This document shows, piece after piece, positions 1 to 11,273 of a stretch of DNA of 64,000 nt. The notes below the pieces were generated by a model that saw nothing but the letters and a program-made list of their open reading frames with translations, was not told where the DNA came from and did no database searches. The translations under genes and the position numbers were made by a program. The stretch lies in NCBI RefSeq assembly GCF_963259705.1, contig NC_081841.1:89355063-89419062 (forward strand). The letters are read 5' to 3'. Positions within the stretch are counted from its first letter, which is position 1. Each line of letters begins with the position of its first letter. This DNA comes from Myotis daubentonii. Taxonomy: Eukaryota > Chordata > Mammalia > Chiroptera > Vespertilionidae.

Positions 1-490
1 TTTGAGTAACTGTAGCTTTCAGCATGCTAGTAAGATTCACCTACACTATAATTTGCATGAAGTGCTGATTAATTAAAGCTTCTCTAAACAAACAAACAAA
101 CAAACAAAAAACATTATTCCATTCTGCATCAACAAATATTAAGTTACTTCTAGCTGTCTCTATCCCTTTTACTAAGAAATCTCATCAGTAAATTCCTATC
201 AGTCTTTTCCTTTCTATTCTTTTTATACTGACCTAGTCTGTGTTTCTCTCCTTGGTCTATTTTTGCTCACTTCACTTCCAGTCTGATTACTACACTTTTA
301 ACATTTATTTCAGGAAGGGATGTAATAAATATGGCCATTATTGGGAGGACATTGTTGATTTTATGGTCGCTGATTTACTGGCAGCACTAAGAGAGTACAT
401 ATCTCCAAATTCACTGGTGATGAAATACAGAACTAATTCTAAAAGTGGGATACTTTATTTTCTTCTTCTGTCATGTGTTATAAGAAAACT
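1..490. other. Unique AT-rich DNA, no gene seen
   Basis: No repeat family, splice-flanked exon or RNA gene recognised. It holds a short (AAAC)n run near 87-108. The short open frames lack context supporting translation. Confidence 0.5.
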
Positions 491-784
491 GTGATGGTTA
501 ATTTTATGTGTCAAATCATCTGGGTCATGGTGTTCTGATGTGTAGTCAAATGCTATTCTGAATATTTCTGTGATGATGTTTTGAATGAGATTACCATTTA
601 AACCAGTGGACTTTGAATAAAGCAGATTGCCCTCCCTGATGTGAGTGGACCTCATTCAATCAACTGAAGGCCTGAATAGAAGAAAAGACTGACCTCCCCA
701 GATCAAGAGGGAATTCTGTTACAGATGGCCTTTGTACTTGAATTGAAAGATTGGCTACTCTATGGTTCTCCAGCCTATAGATTT

Positions 785-787
<3 letters not shown>
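491..787 (+). mobile_element. MLT2-like (ERVL) LTR fragment, 3' truncated
   Basis: The segment opens with TGTGATGGTTAATTTTATG and continues with AAAGCAGATTGCCCTCCC and a CCTGAATAGAAGAAAAG stretch. This is the layout of the common mammalian LTR seen complete at 34599-35183. The match fades at the CT microsatellite starting at 788, and the 3' end (TAATACA) is missing. The element is old and has no internal viral sequence next to it. The family name is from memory. Confidence 0.6.

Positions 788-846
<59 letters not shown>
788..846 (+). repeat. (CT)n microsatellite
   Basis: About 29 uninterrupted CT units directly follow the MLT2-like LTR fragment. The serine/leucine or arginine/glutamate open frames across it are artefacts of the dinucleotide. 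Confidence 0.95.
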
Positions 847-848
<2 letters not shown>

Positions 849-2104
849 ATGATGCCCCCAGGACTCTGGTTGGTTGGCAGCCATGGTCTTAAACTATTGA
901 TGTTACAGGTATATGCTGAGGCTGGGGAAAGCTGGAAGAGAGAAAAGGGAATATTCCTTTGTGGATTGACAGATGGATTCAAACTCAGGAAATACAGAAA
1001 TCCAGTTTAAGATATATATATATATTCACTTCCCAAGAACTCTACATTTTCAGGATAGGAAGGTGGTACTTGGATTAAACAATTTTTAATTATCCAAAAT
1101 ACCACTATTACACTGATTTTAATACATTTTCTATTAACTAGAACAGTGATGGCAAATCTATGACATTCTATTTTATTTTCTTCATAGAAGGAATCTGTAT
1201 CCGTATATTATTTGTTTGTTCATTTCTAATACCTATCATCTGAGCACTTAAAAAGCCAACTAAAATATATTGCTCAGCAGTCTGAAATCATTGATTAATT
1301 TATTTATCAAACATTTTACTGACACCATATCAATAAGGGGAATTATGATTGAAGGCTATTCATAAGGTGCTCACATTCAGTAGGTGACAAAGGAAGGGAG
1401 CTTGTTAGAACCACTGAAGGCAAAGAGCTCCAAATTCCCTGAAGGAGACGCTCAGCAGCAAAATGGAGAGAGGGACAAGTCGGGTACTGAAGAGAGAGGG
1501 TGAGCAAGTCTGAGTCACTAGGAAAGCAATGCTGAACAAGCCAATCCAGCAAATGGGGTGATTTGAGATTATGCAGACAGGTCCTAGACAATGGTGTTCA
1601 GGGTTGTAGTCCAAAGAGGCAACCTGGAACAGAAGATAAAGTTGTTTACAGCACATATCCAAAGTTCAGTACGTGTAGTGCCATTGACAGGACAATTTTA
1701 AGTAGCATACTGATAGATTTCTTTAAAAATATTAGTTGAGTATTTGCTAATGTGCACCGGAATGCCTTAACATATAAAGATGAGAGTTTCATGATATAAT
1801 AACTTATAACCATTATAAACTTAAAAGATGTGTCAATTTAACAAAAATAGTTTAGTGTATAATTACAGTTAACATGCAACTATGTATAAAAATTATTCAT
1901 GATTATTCATGAAGGAGGTAAAAAAAAGATGAGTTCAAAACATGAGGTTTTTTTTTTAAAAAAAATGGAACATATTTTGCCTGCACACACCATTTTCCTC
2001 AAAGTTGCCCTTATCTCAACATATAACAAATTCAAATTCTAGATCCCAAGCCATGTTGCCTTTTACCTGCAACCTGTGATCATCAAATCCTAGCACTTTC
2101 CTCT
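847..2104. other. Unique DNA, no gene seen
   Basis: Contains a short (TA)n at about 1012-1024, a GA-rich stretch at about 1380-1640 that may be very old L2, and a small ATTATTCATG tandem duplication near 1890-1912. Nothing supports an exon. Confidence 0.45.
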
Positions 2105-2225
2105 CTTGAAGTACGCTTGGCACAAAGAAAAGAGCCTTGGACTCAGAAGTATAAACCATGGCTCTGCCACTTATTGGATGCATAGCTTATAGAAAGAGAC
2201 TGAACTCCTCTGCCTCACAGCCCCC
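2105..2225 (+). mobile_element. MIR SINE fragment
   Basis: The run GAGCCTTGGACTCAGAAGT, then GGCTCTGCCACTTATTGG and CTCCTCTGCCTCA follow the order of the MIR core (genomic 'central' region, then the 'CTCTGAGCCTCAG' region). It is degraded and short, as expected for this pan-mammalian family. Confidence 0.65.
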
Positions 2226-2334
2226 TTACCTATATGGGTGCTGCCTGTTGAATGTGATCTCAGTCTGCTGTCTCCCAGCCACCTTCTCTGGCTTGTCACT
2301 ACTATTTCACTCCTCTACTCTCCACTGCCTCCTC

Positions 2335-2490
2335 CCCAGTTGTTCTCAAACTCTGTCTCTCAGAACACCGGGGATCTTGGGAAAATGCAGTTTCCTTAGA
2401 CCATGTCCAGAAACTTTGCTTTCTGTAGGTCTGTGGTGAGCTTGGAAAATCTGCATTCTAGCACCTTTGTGTTTCTGAAGCAGAGCTGAT
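2335..2490 (-). mobile_element. MER5-like hAT-Charlie fragment
   Basis: GTTCTCAAACTCTG, AAAATGCAGTTTCC, CAGAAACTTTGCTTTCTG and AATCTGCATTCTAG occur in the order expected of a MER5A/MER5B element. Terminal repeats are eroded, so the borders are approximate. Confidence 0.55.
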
Positions 2491-2520
2491 ATGTTAGGAA
2501 ATACTCCTCAGCTCCCAGTA

Positions 2521-2943
2521 TCCTATATAATAAAAGCCTAATATGCTAAACGTCTGGTTGGCCATTCAACCAATCAAAGTGTAATTTGTTAACGATACGC
2601 TAAGGCCACTCAATCACTCTCTACGACATGCTCTGACCACCAGGGGGCAGACAGTCGACCAGTCGACTGGTCTCTGTGATGTGCACTGACCACCAGGGGG
2701 CAGACTCTCTGACTGGTAGGTTAGCTTGCTGCTGGGGTCTGGCCGATTGGGACTGAGTGAGATGGGCCAGACACACCCTGGAGCCCTCCCGCAGTCCCTC
2801 CCTGGCCGGCCAACCTCCTACATCCCTCCCTGGCCCCAATCATGTACTAGTGGGATCCCTTGGCCTGGCCTGTGCCCTCTCGCAATCTGGGCTGAGGGAC
2901 CACCCCCTCCTGAGTGCATGAATTTTGTGCACCGGGCCTCTAG
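2521..2943 (+). mobile_element. HelibatN-type non-autonomous Helitron
   Basis: The 5' end is TCCTATATAATAAAAGCC and the 3' end is GGGCCTCTAG, preceded by the palindrome-like GTGCATGAATTTTGTGCAC, the usual Helitron 3' hairpin. The flanking bases are A (2520) and T (2944), so insertion between A and T is visible with no target duplication. It codes for nothing. Two exact CCACCAGGGGGCAG motifs lie at 2637-2650 and 2690-2703. Confidence 0.93.
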
Positions 2944-3599
2944 TCAGCTATAAAAAGAAATACATAATTATACCTTCAACCCTGTGGCTCTCTTTGCCAT
3001 TCCCTCCAGATTAACATACCCACAAGAGAAAGGCCATTAATATATTAAAAGACACACAACTAGCTACACAGTCCACATCTAACCTCAGGTGGAGAAATGG
3101 CAGACATCCCTGAAGCCAAGAGCTCCAGTCTACAGACTCCTACATTCCCAGGGTCTGGAGCAAATCCAGTAAGCCCAGATAATTGTTCAGCTGCCCCTCA
3201 CAGCTGCTCTCAAAGGCTGTGTGGAGATAATCAGTGATACACTGCCTGAAAAGCTAATAAGGTTAATGTCTACTTTTGGGAGGAAATATAAGGAGAGGAA
3301 AGCAGAGAGAAGCCATAATTAGGGGGATGGGAGGGTCCTCTTTTCTCTCCCCATCACATAATCTAAAACCGATTAGGGACTCCTTGGCAAGTGTAGGCTG
3401 GGATGCTGGATTTTGAACAGTTGTTATAACACAGAACATAAAAATGGACAGAAACAGCTTTCTCTTCCACCTCCCCTTTGTTGAAACATGTTCTCCTTCC
3501 CTAAGTCCTCCCAGAAGATCTGAGCACAACCTCTTTTATGCATGCCTAGCCTGCTGAGGGCTGCAGTCACAAAACAGCCCAGAAAAACAACACCCAGCA
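2944..3599. other. Unique DNA, no gene seen
   Basis: No repeat or exon recognised. Open frames on the minus strand near 3263-3630 lack start context, splice sites or any recognisable domain. Confidence 0.45.
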
Positions 3600-4250
3600 C
3601 ACAATATGCACATTGTTTTGATTGAGACATTGCTGTTTGAAATGCATTTATTTCTGTCTCTCGTAAATACTCCTCCGCAGTAAAAGAAAAAATAACAAAT
3701 GCGTTGTAAATAGAGGCCCAGACAGCTTACACTTAAATTACAGTCACGTCATCCCAGCCCTAGCCGATCTCTTTCAATTATAGTCATTAATTGAGGATGT
3801 AACCCAGAAACAATTACATCCATGAAATTCTAATGAGTCTCCCGTAGTTAATATAAAAAGAAAACAATGGGAAATGCATGCTGATGCTGGAGTCTAATCC
3901 AATTCTGCCGATTAAAATAAAGAACAGCATTTTTGTAACATGTAAATCTGATTCTTTTTCTTCTACCCAGTTTCATTTCTTGGGGAGTGACAGACTGCCT
4001 GCATGGATTTGCTTATCTAACAAGTTTATTGAGCTGCCCTCTCGCAATAAGCTCTTTTCAAGAGCACATCTTGAAAACTCACTAGTGGAAAATATATGTG
4101 TTCAGGGATCCATTTAGAGAGGCTCATATTTCCACATGAAAAGTCCATTCTTTATTTACCTGGCTTAAGTGGGAACATCTTTCATATTTTTACAATGACA
4201 ACAATAATTATATTAATTATAATTTGGAAGAACATGGCGGCAGATTAATT
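3600..4250. promoter_or_regulatory. Candidate conserved noncoding stretch
   Basis: A long repeat-free stretch keeps several CpGs (for example TCTCGTAAATACTCC and CAGTCACGTCATCCC). It is rich in homeodomain-type cores (ATTAATTG, ACAATTAC, AGTTAATA) and has a CRE-like GTCACGTCA. This texture is common in deeply conserved enhancers within gene deserts. No alignment could be made, so this is a pointer only. Confidence 0.3.
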
Positions 4251-5208
4251 CTGAATCATTCTGCTTCTTTTAGAAATAGAGCAGCAAGATAATGAAAAGA
4301 ACAGAAATCACAAACCCCTTTTGCATTTAAAATAGGAAACAAAGAAAAACCCACAAACTTCACGTTATTATGTGTATCTGCTGCCAAAAATAACAAAGGC
4401 CGGCAGAGCCAGGCAAGAAGGCCCAGAGTGGCCACGAGGCCACGGCAACACAGACTGGGGAGCGCTGACACTACTGAGGTCCACCCAACACCAAGAGCCA
4501 ATACTACCCTCCAACAGGGCTAACCGCTTTGAACAGCTTTGAAAGACAGTTTGGCATGAGAACTGAAGACAGGAGACTTCAATATTGCCCAGACAAGAGC
4601 AGAGGAGAATATATTTTTAAGGTGTCAGTAAACATCCACTTTCTAAAAATAAGTGGATTACTTTGGAAAGCAGAGGAGATGCAGGTCTGGAAGAAAAAGC
4701 TTTGCAGGGCCAGTTTAGGTTTCGAGAAGCAAAGGAAGAAAGCCTACACAGAAGTGCCACACTCTAAGGGAAGGTGTTTGAACCTAGGGCTCATTTGCAA
4801 CAGACACTCATTTCTGAATATTTGTGTGTTTTTGTGTGGTTTTTTTTTCCTCTAGATCTTTAATGGTTGGCTAAGATATCTGTTCTCAATTGGTCAGCTC
4901 CTATATCAGTACTCAAACCATACGAGCTGGAATTGTGAATCAGGGAAGCTCATCCTGCCCGTTCTATTCCGCCTCATGCTCACTGCCAGGAACATTTGCT
5001 CTCATTTATCTATGGGATCAAGAAAGGAAAAGGTAAAGATAAAGCAAATAAAGATAGTGTTAAAAATGTGAAAAAACTATACAGAAATTTTTCAACAGGA
5101 AGGAGCACTCACTAAAATTATCTTACTATACAGCACATTATAATTCAATATTACAATATTTTTTTAAAATAGCAGTGGATCATTTGCAACTATAAAGGAA
5201 GATCACAT
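4251..5208. other. Unique DNA, no gene seen
   Basis: No repeat family recognised. The 108-residue frame at 4529-4855 has no known domain and runs into a poly-T stretch. I see nothing that supports transcription or splicing. Confidence 0.4.
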
Positions 5209-5690
5209 TGCATATATGTACCACAGCTTTTTAAAAATTTAATCTATTTGTCTACTGATGGGCACTTGGGTTGCTTCTATATCTTGGCTATCTATAAAAA
5301 TAAAAGCATAATATGCAAATTAGACCAGACATCCTTCCGTACAACCTTCCAGACAAAGCCAGGGCTGCGAAGGAAGCCCGGATCCCAGGTGCTGGAAGGA
5401 AGCCCAGATTCCGGGTGCCAGAGTGAAGCCAGTGCCAGCAGCCAGGGGAAGGAAGGCCTACTCTTGCATGAATTTCATGTATCGGACCTCTAGTTGTAAA
5501 TAATGCTGTAATGAACATAGGGGTACATATATTCTTCTAAATTAATGTTTTTGGTTTATATTTCTAGACCATAGAAAAAAATCTTATCATTTGTAACAAC
5601 ATGGATGGACCTAGAGGGTTAAAAGCAAATTACATATGATTTCACTTATATGTGGAATCGAAAGAACAAAATAAACAAAATTGACACAGA
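5209..5690. mobile_element. 5'-inverted L1 fragment (twin-priming type)
   Basis: The part at about 5209-5574 reads as the ORF2 C-terminal region on the minus strand (GATGGGCACTTGGGTTGC, then TAAATAATGCTGTAATGAAC after the Helitron is removed). From about 5580 the next L1 segment continues on the plus strand (CAACATGGATGGACCTAGAG, TTCACTTATATGTGGAAT). The halves are neighbours in L1, with only a few tens of bases lost at the inversion. A Helitron interrupts it at 5291-5493. Confidence 0.85.
5291..5493 (+). mobile_element. Short HelibatN-type Helitron inserted in L1
   Basis: It starts TCTATAAAAATAAAAGC and ends GACCTCTAG. Removing it joins GGCTA to TTGTAAATAATGC, which matches the uninterrupted L1 copy at 27323-27342. 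This reads out the empty site and places the insertion between A and T. It is 203 bp, shorter than the others, with a repeated GGAAGCCC motif inside. Confidence 0.92.
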
Positions 5691-6279
5691 CTGTGTGTGT
5701 GTGTATACATGTGTATATATATTCAAAAAATGAGGATTAATGATTATTTCATAGTGTTTGCCAGATCACATTTCAAATTACAGGTTTAAATTAATTTCTT
5801 TTCTTATATAATTTTCTCATGTACAAAAATATTGATTTCTGCAGAACTATCAATGTGTTCAAATTAACAGTAGAACTAAAGAGAATTATTGAAATATTTT
5901 AAAAATAGGTGTTTATTTTCAGAATAATTTTATTAGGGTTATACAGTAAAAATACTGCAATTAAAATCACATGAAATAATCATTTTATTTTCTGTATGAT
6001 CATTGCACACACTCTATAAAATTAAAATCATTCATTTAATTCATATTCATTTTTAATGATTTTTAAATTTTATATTTTAAATTTTATAAAACATTAAATG
6101 ATTTCAAAATAAAAACATAATGCAGTGTATACTAGAGAAGTCTTGCTTCCCTCCTATTTCCTGCACTCTTTCTTTTCTCTCCCTGCTTATAAGGGGGCAA
6201 GGGAGGGGTGAATTTTCTTTTTTTAAATTTTTTATAACTTAGCTAACTACTCCAGAGTCACCTCATGTTAGTATACAGA
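5691..6279. other. AT-rich unique DNA
   Basis: Begins with a short GT/TA tract (5694-5720). The rest is AT-rich with TTTTAAATTTTATATTTTAAA runs near 6060-6090. No gene or confident repeat. Confidence 0.4.
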
Positions 6280-6800
6280 GATCTTCCTTGTTACATTTTA
6301 CAGAGGTTTGATACTGTATTGTGTAAACATATTATAATTTATTGACCTCATTCACTGCAGCTGAATATATAGGTTGCTTCTAGGCTTTTGTTATCCTAAA
6401 TATTGTCAGAATCAATATTCTTATACATACATCATTTGTATTTTCCAAAGGAATCTCAGGTAAATTTCTAGAAAAAAATGCTAGATAAAAGAATAAAGAT
6501 GTATTTTACTAGATATCTTCATATTCCCTCAGAACCACATTTTTCATTTTCACCACCAATAAATGTAAGTGCTTATCTCCCCAGATCCTTGCCCAAACAT
6601 TTATGGCCAAAGTATTTGATATTATCTCATTGTGAGTGAATTTCAGCATCCCACCCATATATTTGGAGCTACTTACATTATTTTTGTTGATCTATCAGTT
6701 ATTAATATTTTTCTCCTCATTTTTATAAAACTATATATTTGAGATTTTTACTTTTGTGTTATAAGTTGAAGAGTTTTCCAATTTTTCATTAATAATTATA
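6280..6800 (-). mobile_element. Ancient L1 (L1ME/L1MC-like) 3' fragment
   Basis: Reads in the order of the mammalian L1M 3' region reversed: GGTTGCTTCTAGGC, AATATTGTCAGAATCAATATTC, CAGGTAAATTTCTAG, CTCATTGTGAGTGAATTTCAGC. It is strongly diverged and both borders are fuzzy. Confidence 0.5.
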
Positions 6801-7027
6801 TTTTGCTTATTGAATTTTTACGCAAAAATTGTTCTTAAAACTATTTTTATGGTACATTTTCAAATTCTCAGTACAGTGATGACTTGCAATTGTGAATCCA
6901 GGCTCTTCTACTCTGAACTTCAGATATGTAGATCCAGTTGCCTACTCAATGTTCCCACTACTCTAAAACAGTCCTTCTTCAGGCTTCCCAAATGGTTAAT
7001 GGCAACTCTATCTTTCCAGGAGCTCCA

Positions 7028-7168
7028 AATTTAAATATATATATATATATACTTATATACATATATACATATATACATATATATGTGTGTGTATATATAT
7101 ATACATATATACATATATACATATATATATACATATATATATATATTGATTTCAGAGAGGAAGGTAGA

Positions 7169-7220
<52 letters not shown>

Positions 7221-7421
7221 GAGAGAGAGAGATATACATCACTATGAGAGAAAATCATTGATGGGCTTCCTCCTGCATGCTCACACACACCCCCACCCCT
7301 ACCCCCCCCGCCCCATAGGGGATGGAGCCTGCAACCAGGTATGTGTCCTGACCAGGAATCAAACAGCAATCTCCTGGTTCATAGGTCGATGCTCAACCAC
7401 TGCACCAGGCTGTCTTTGGCT
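7028..7421 (-). mobile_element. Ves SINE with expanded TA and GA tracts
   Basis: On the minus strand this is a tRNA-derived Ves SINE: eroded A/B-box part (GGTTCATAGGTCGATGCTC on plus), body GCCTGCAACCAGGTATGTG, then GATTTCAGAGAGGAAGG and a TA-rich tail (7033-7146). The internal GA run (about 7166-7220) is much longer than usual. A 9-bp GGAGCTCCA flanks it (7019-7027 and 7422-7430), a plausible target duplication although the motif is itself palindromic. Confidence 0.88.
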
Positions 7422-7727
7422 GGAGCTCCAGGTTTTTTAAAAAGTGGCTCTCTGTATTTTCCTTCCTCAATCTAATTTGTCAATAAATTCTCTTTGACTT
7501 TAGTTTCAGAATAGCTTCCAGATTTGGCAACTTTTGACAATCTTCACTGTAACACACCTTGGTCCAGAATAAATCATCTCTTAATTTAATTACTGCAAAG
7601 TTTCCTGGCTTTATTTCTACCTTTTCCCTCCCTATTGTATATTCTCAAAACAGTAGCTAAAATAATCATGTTAAAACATCGATCACATTATTTCATCCCC
7701 TGTTTAAAACCTTCAGATTTACACATA

Positions 7728-7904
7728 CAGTGGGGCCTTGACTTGTGAGTGTCCCAACTAACAAGTTTTTTGAGATACCAGCTGTCTCTCGGCCGATTTT
7801 TTGCATTGAGTTGATAGAGTAATTTGAGTTAACGAGCTCCTTAACCAGCTCCTTAATGAGCTCGGTCTCAGAATGAATTAAACTCGTAAGTCAAGGCCCC
7901 ACTG
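7728..7904. mobile_element. Tc1/mariner-superfamily MITE, 177 bp
   Basis: Terminal inverted repeats begin CAGTGGGGCCTTGACTT at both ends. They match at 21 of 23 positions (TTGTGAGT on the left, TTACGAGT read inward on the right). The target duplication is TA (7726-7727 and 7905-7906). It has no coding capacity. It sits inside the L2 relic, whose sequence continues on both sides, so it is younger than that L2. The subfamily name is not certain. Confidence 0.92.
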
Positions 7905-8595
7905 TAAAAGCAAAAGCATTCCATTGACCGACAGGGCTTTACACAATCCAGTCTACTCTTTCTTATCTACTTCTCTGACTTCATCTCCTACTACTCTCCC
8001 CTTGAGGTGCTCGCTTGCAGAGAAACTGTCCTCCTCGATGCTATTGTAATTTACTAACTAGCTAGTGATCCTCATCAGGTTACTCCAATTACTTCTCAGC
8101 TCTGTCTGGCTGTCCTTTTCAAAGACACCAGCATAATTCACTCCCTCATCTCTGTTAGATCTTTATTCTAAATCCACCATATCATTGAAGATCCCCTTGT
8201 CTACTCTGGAAAAATTGTAGTACCAAACTTGAAAATTCTCTCTGAGCTATTTTCTCCTTACCATAAATACAAAATGAATTTAATCAACTGTATATGTACC
8301 TATTTTGCTTAGCATTGTTTTCTATACACACACAAACAATATACAAAGTATACGTGGTTCTGAGCACTGTTGAAGTATGACCTTTGTTTACTTGCTAACT
8401 GCTGTCTATAGTTGTAGCACCTAGAGCAGTGCTACATAAAGCCAGAGCTCAATGCATATTGCTGAATAAATGAATGAATGAGTGAAGTAGATGAATGGAT
8501 GAATAGAGGAAATAACCTTTTTCTGTAAAGTCCTATTACATGGAAGGGTTATTTTCCCATCACCACTCCTAGCCCTAAAGTCCTTTTATTTGTCA

Positions 8596-9027
8596 CTAGA
8601 GGCCCAGTGCATGAATTCGTGCAACCAGTGGGGTCCCTTGGCCTGGCCTGCGGGATCGGGCCAAAACCGGCTCTCTGACATCCCCTGAGGGGTCCCAGAT
8701 TGCAAGGGCACAGACCAGGCCAAAGGACCTCACTGGTGCACAATTGGGGCTGGGGAGAGACGCAGGAGGTTGGCCAGCCAGAGGGGGAGTGCGGGAGGAC
8801 TCCAGGGTATGTCCAGCCTGTCTCACTCAGTTCCGATCAGCCGGACCCCAGCAGCATGCTAACCTACCAGTTGGAGTGTCAGTGTCTGGTTGACCAGACG
8901 ATTGTCTGGCCCCTGGTGGTCAGTGCATGTCATAGTGAGTGGTTGAGTGGCCTTAGCATATCATTAGCATATTATGCTTTGATTGGTTGAATGGACAGTT
9001 AGCATATTAGGCTTTTATTACATAGGA
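8596..9027 (-). mobile_element. HelibatN-type Helitron
   Basis: CTAGAGGCCCAGTGCATG at the left is the reversed 3' end with its hairpin (GTGCATGAATTCGTGCA). GGCTTTTATTACATAGGA at the right is the reversed 5' end. The flanks are A (8595) and T (9028). A one-mismatch CTCF-core-like motif on the minus strand lies at 8906-8919. Confidence 0.93.
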
Positions 9028-9159
9028 TTTGCAACTTAGCTAATGAAATCATACTTTACAACTCTTAAATGACAATTACTGATTTTTTCAAACCAATTAA
9101 AACAAAAAAATTCATTTGGTTCAAGAAAGAAAAAAATGTGTTATACAATGAAAATAACG

Positions 9160-9475
9160 AGCATTTGTTTTAAGTGCTTACTAAGTCCTAAGTACTATAG
9201 CTTTATGAGTATCAACTTACCAAATTCTCACAAAAACCTTGAACAAGGTCACATAGCTATTACATATGGGACATGGATTCAAATACAGAAAATCTATCCT
9301 AGACTCAAAGTGCTAGCAACATCTCACTACTACCTCTATATTTTTATATTGTAGAAAGTATTACTACACCCATTTTAAACATGAGAAAATTGAGGCACTA
9401 AGTTTTAAAGACCTTCTACTTTTTTAAAGCTGATAACTATAATCAGATCTAAAGCCACACTTTTACCCATAATGT
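9160..9475 (-). mobile_element. MIR SINE relic
   Basis: AAGTGCTTACTAAGTCCTAAG, then AGGTCACATAGCTATTACA and ACCCATTTTAAACATGAG are reversed MIR blocks. They lie partly out of their usual order, so two overlapping copies or a rearrangement are possible. Confidence 0.6.
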
Positions 9476-9549
9476 GTGCAACTTTCACTATTGGATTCTT
9501 TAAGAAAGCTGAACATTCGGATAAATCCATCCATCTAGATATTCATCTA

Positions 9550-9720
9550 GAGTCTTCATACATTTACTGACATCTATTATGGCAACAGATTCTATCCTTG
9601 TCAATGGGAATACAAAAGTGGACAGGTCAGAACAAATCTTTGCTTTCAGGGAGTTCATCATCCAGGAAGATAATGTTTGGAAGTACTTAGGAAGCTACTA
9701 ACAGGAAAGTTATTCCATGC
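9550..9720 (-). mobile_element. L2 fragment
   Basis: CATTTACTGACATCTATTATGG, GGGAATACAAAAGTGGACAGG and TCTTTGCTTTCAGGGAGTTC match the reversed L2 3' region. It is diverged and the ends are approximate. Confidence 0.5.
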
Positions 9721-11270
9721 ATCATGGGAAGATATATATCATGATAGCATATTTTGGTGCTGAAAGACTTACTCCAATTTATAACTTTCATACAAATTTT
9801 AAATTTTTTACATAAGTAGCTACACTGAAAACATGTTTTGTGCAATATTAATTGCCTTTTTAATACTTACAGATCAAGGCTTAACTTTCACAGAGAACCA
9901 AACAGTAATTAGGAAACACACATATTATTTTATTTCTGGTTAAAAAAATTCTCACTGGAAACAACAACAGACTTCTGAGAAACTGCTTTTTCAAGCACTG
10001 AGTACATCTATTTTCAGAGCATTTTCACTCATGGAAAATTAGCTGCCTTTCTTGGTAACCTCTGAGAATGGACCTTATAAATATAGTAGACTGACACTTA
10101 TGATTCCTATGAAAAGAAAAACAAATAAATAATTCCCCTTCAGCTAAGGGACCAGTAAGTAAACAGTTCACATAAATCCATGTGCAATTATAGCTCTTCT
10201 GGTATTTTGGAACTCTTCTAAATGTTTATGTTCTTGCCTGGGTCAAGAGTTGAACAGGAATTACATATGCTGTCCTCATACGTACTCATATAGAGGCGAT
10301 GTTATTTCTAATACTGCCCTACAGTTTGGTGAAATGCGCAGGCTAACCATCTGTCATCAATAATGCTGTCGAGAAGGTTTGGAAAATGTTTGATCGGGTC
10401 TTGGCATCATTTATCTGTTAAAACACTGTTGGAGGCAAGCTTGGGAACTTCTGATGCTTTTAAGGAGACACAAATGTCTCAGCACATGGGCGGCCTAAAA
10501 CTGGGATGGCAAATGTTTTATTTAATAGAGGCACAGATTTCAGTGCAAGTCAATAAAGAAAAGAGGCATTGCTGTGTTTGTATATTCAAGCATGTACGCT
10601 AGGCTCCACAATAGAGCATTTTTCGGGACTCTGAAAAGCTGGCATTGCGAAAGAGCATCTGTTGAACACATGAAGAGAAACTCCTTTTGCTGAAGGAGAA
10701 ATTGGAGCTTAAGAGAGATTAGGGGAAGGGCCTGGTTGAAAAGTGGGCATTAAGACACAAGATAGGATTCTGCTTATCAGTCAAAGGGAAATGGGTTTGA
10801 TAAAAGTATGCCATTTCAGACCCCGGCATATTAGTATTAGGTCAGAAGAAAAGACAGAAATTTGGGGTAGACTCAGGGTGAAGATAAAAGGCAGGGACAT
10901 AAAGGGTGAAGAATTCAATTAAAGGTAATACATAGGTCATTTATAAGAAGGGCTTGATGGGACGATCAGGGAATGTTTCTCATTGCAGGCTCTGGAGAGC
11001 AGCCAGACTAAGCTGACCCTGGATATCAGACTGCTACCTCAGGATCTAGTGGTCTCACTGTCAAAGGCTTTGTGGGTTTGTTTTTCAAATCTGCTGAAAG
11101 CTGTGAAAATTCACCAGATAAATCTACAGTAGTTAGCAAGCTTAATAAATACCTAAGAGCAAGGATTTCAAACCAACACAATTTTTACATACAGAAATGC
11201 TGACAATGAAGGCCTAAATTAATCTGTAATGGCTACCATCTTGCATTGGTGGGTTATAATCAGTTTTGTT
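9721..11270. promoter_or_regulatory. Unique DNA; part may be conserved noncoding
   Basis: No repeat was recognised over about 1.5 kb. The part from about 10000 to 10620 keeps CpGs in an AT-rich setting (AATGCTGTCGAGAAGG, TTTGATCGGGTCTTGG, CATGGGCGGCCTAAAAC), as conserved noncoding elements often do. The 79-residue frame at 10363-10602 shows no domain. Confidence 0.3.
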
Positions 11271-11273
11271 TTG

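Larger units (their letters stand above)
6860..8505 (+). mobile_element. Long L2 (CR1-type LINE) relic with two nested insertions
   Basis: Successive blocks follow L2 in order: CAATCTAATTTGTCAATAAA, TTACTGCAAAGTTTCCTGG, CACATTATTTCATCCCCTG, AAGCAAAAGCATTCCATTG, ATGAAGATCCCC-like text, then a 3' end of GTGCTACATAAAGCC...TGAATAAATGAATGAATGAG. A Ves SINE (7028-7421) and a MITE (7728-7904) interrupt it. The family is ancient and its reverse transcriptase is gone. Confidence 0.75.

Noticed and set aside
762..1010. Serine/leucine frame over the CT microsatellite (and similar frames at 6938-7369, 11495-11823, 12588-12912, 42459-42684, 59030-59282)
   Set aside because: Low-complexity translation of dinucleotide or tetranucleotide repeats on both strands; no coding support.
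7019..7430. GGAGCTCCA as proof of Ves target duplication at 7028-7421
   Set aside because: GGAGCTCC is a palindrome and short, so I list it as plausible only.
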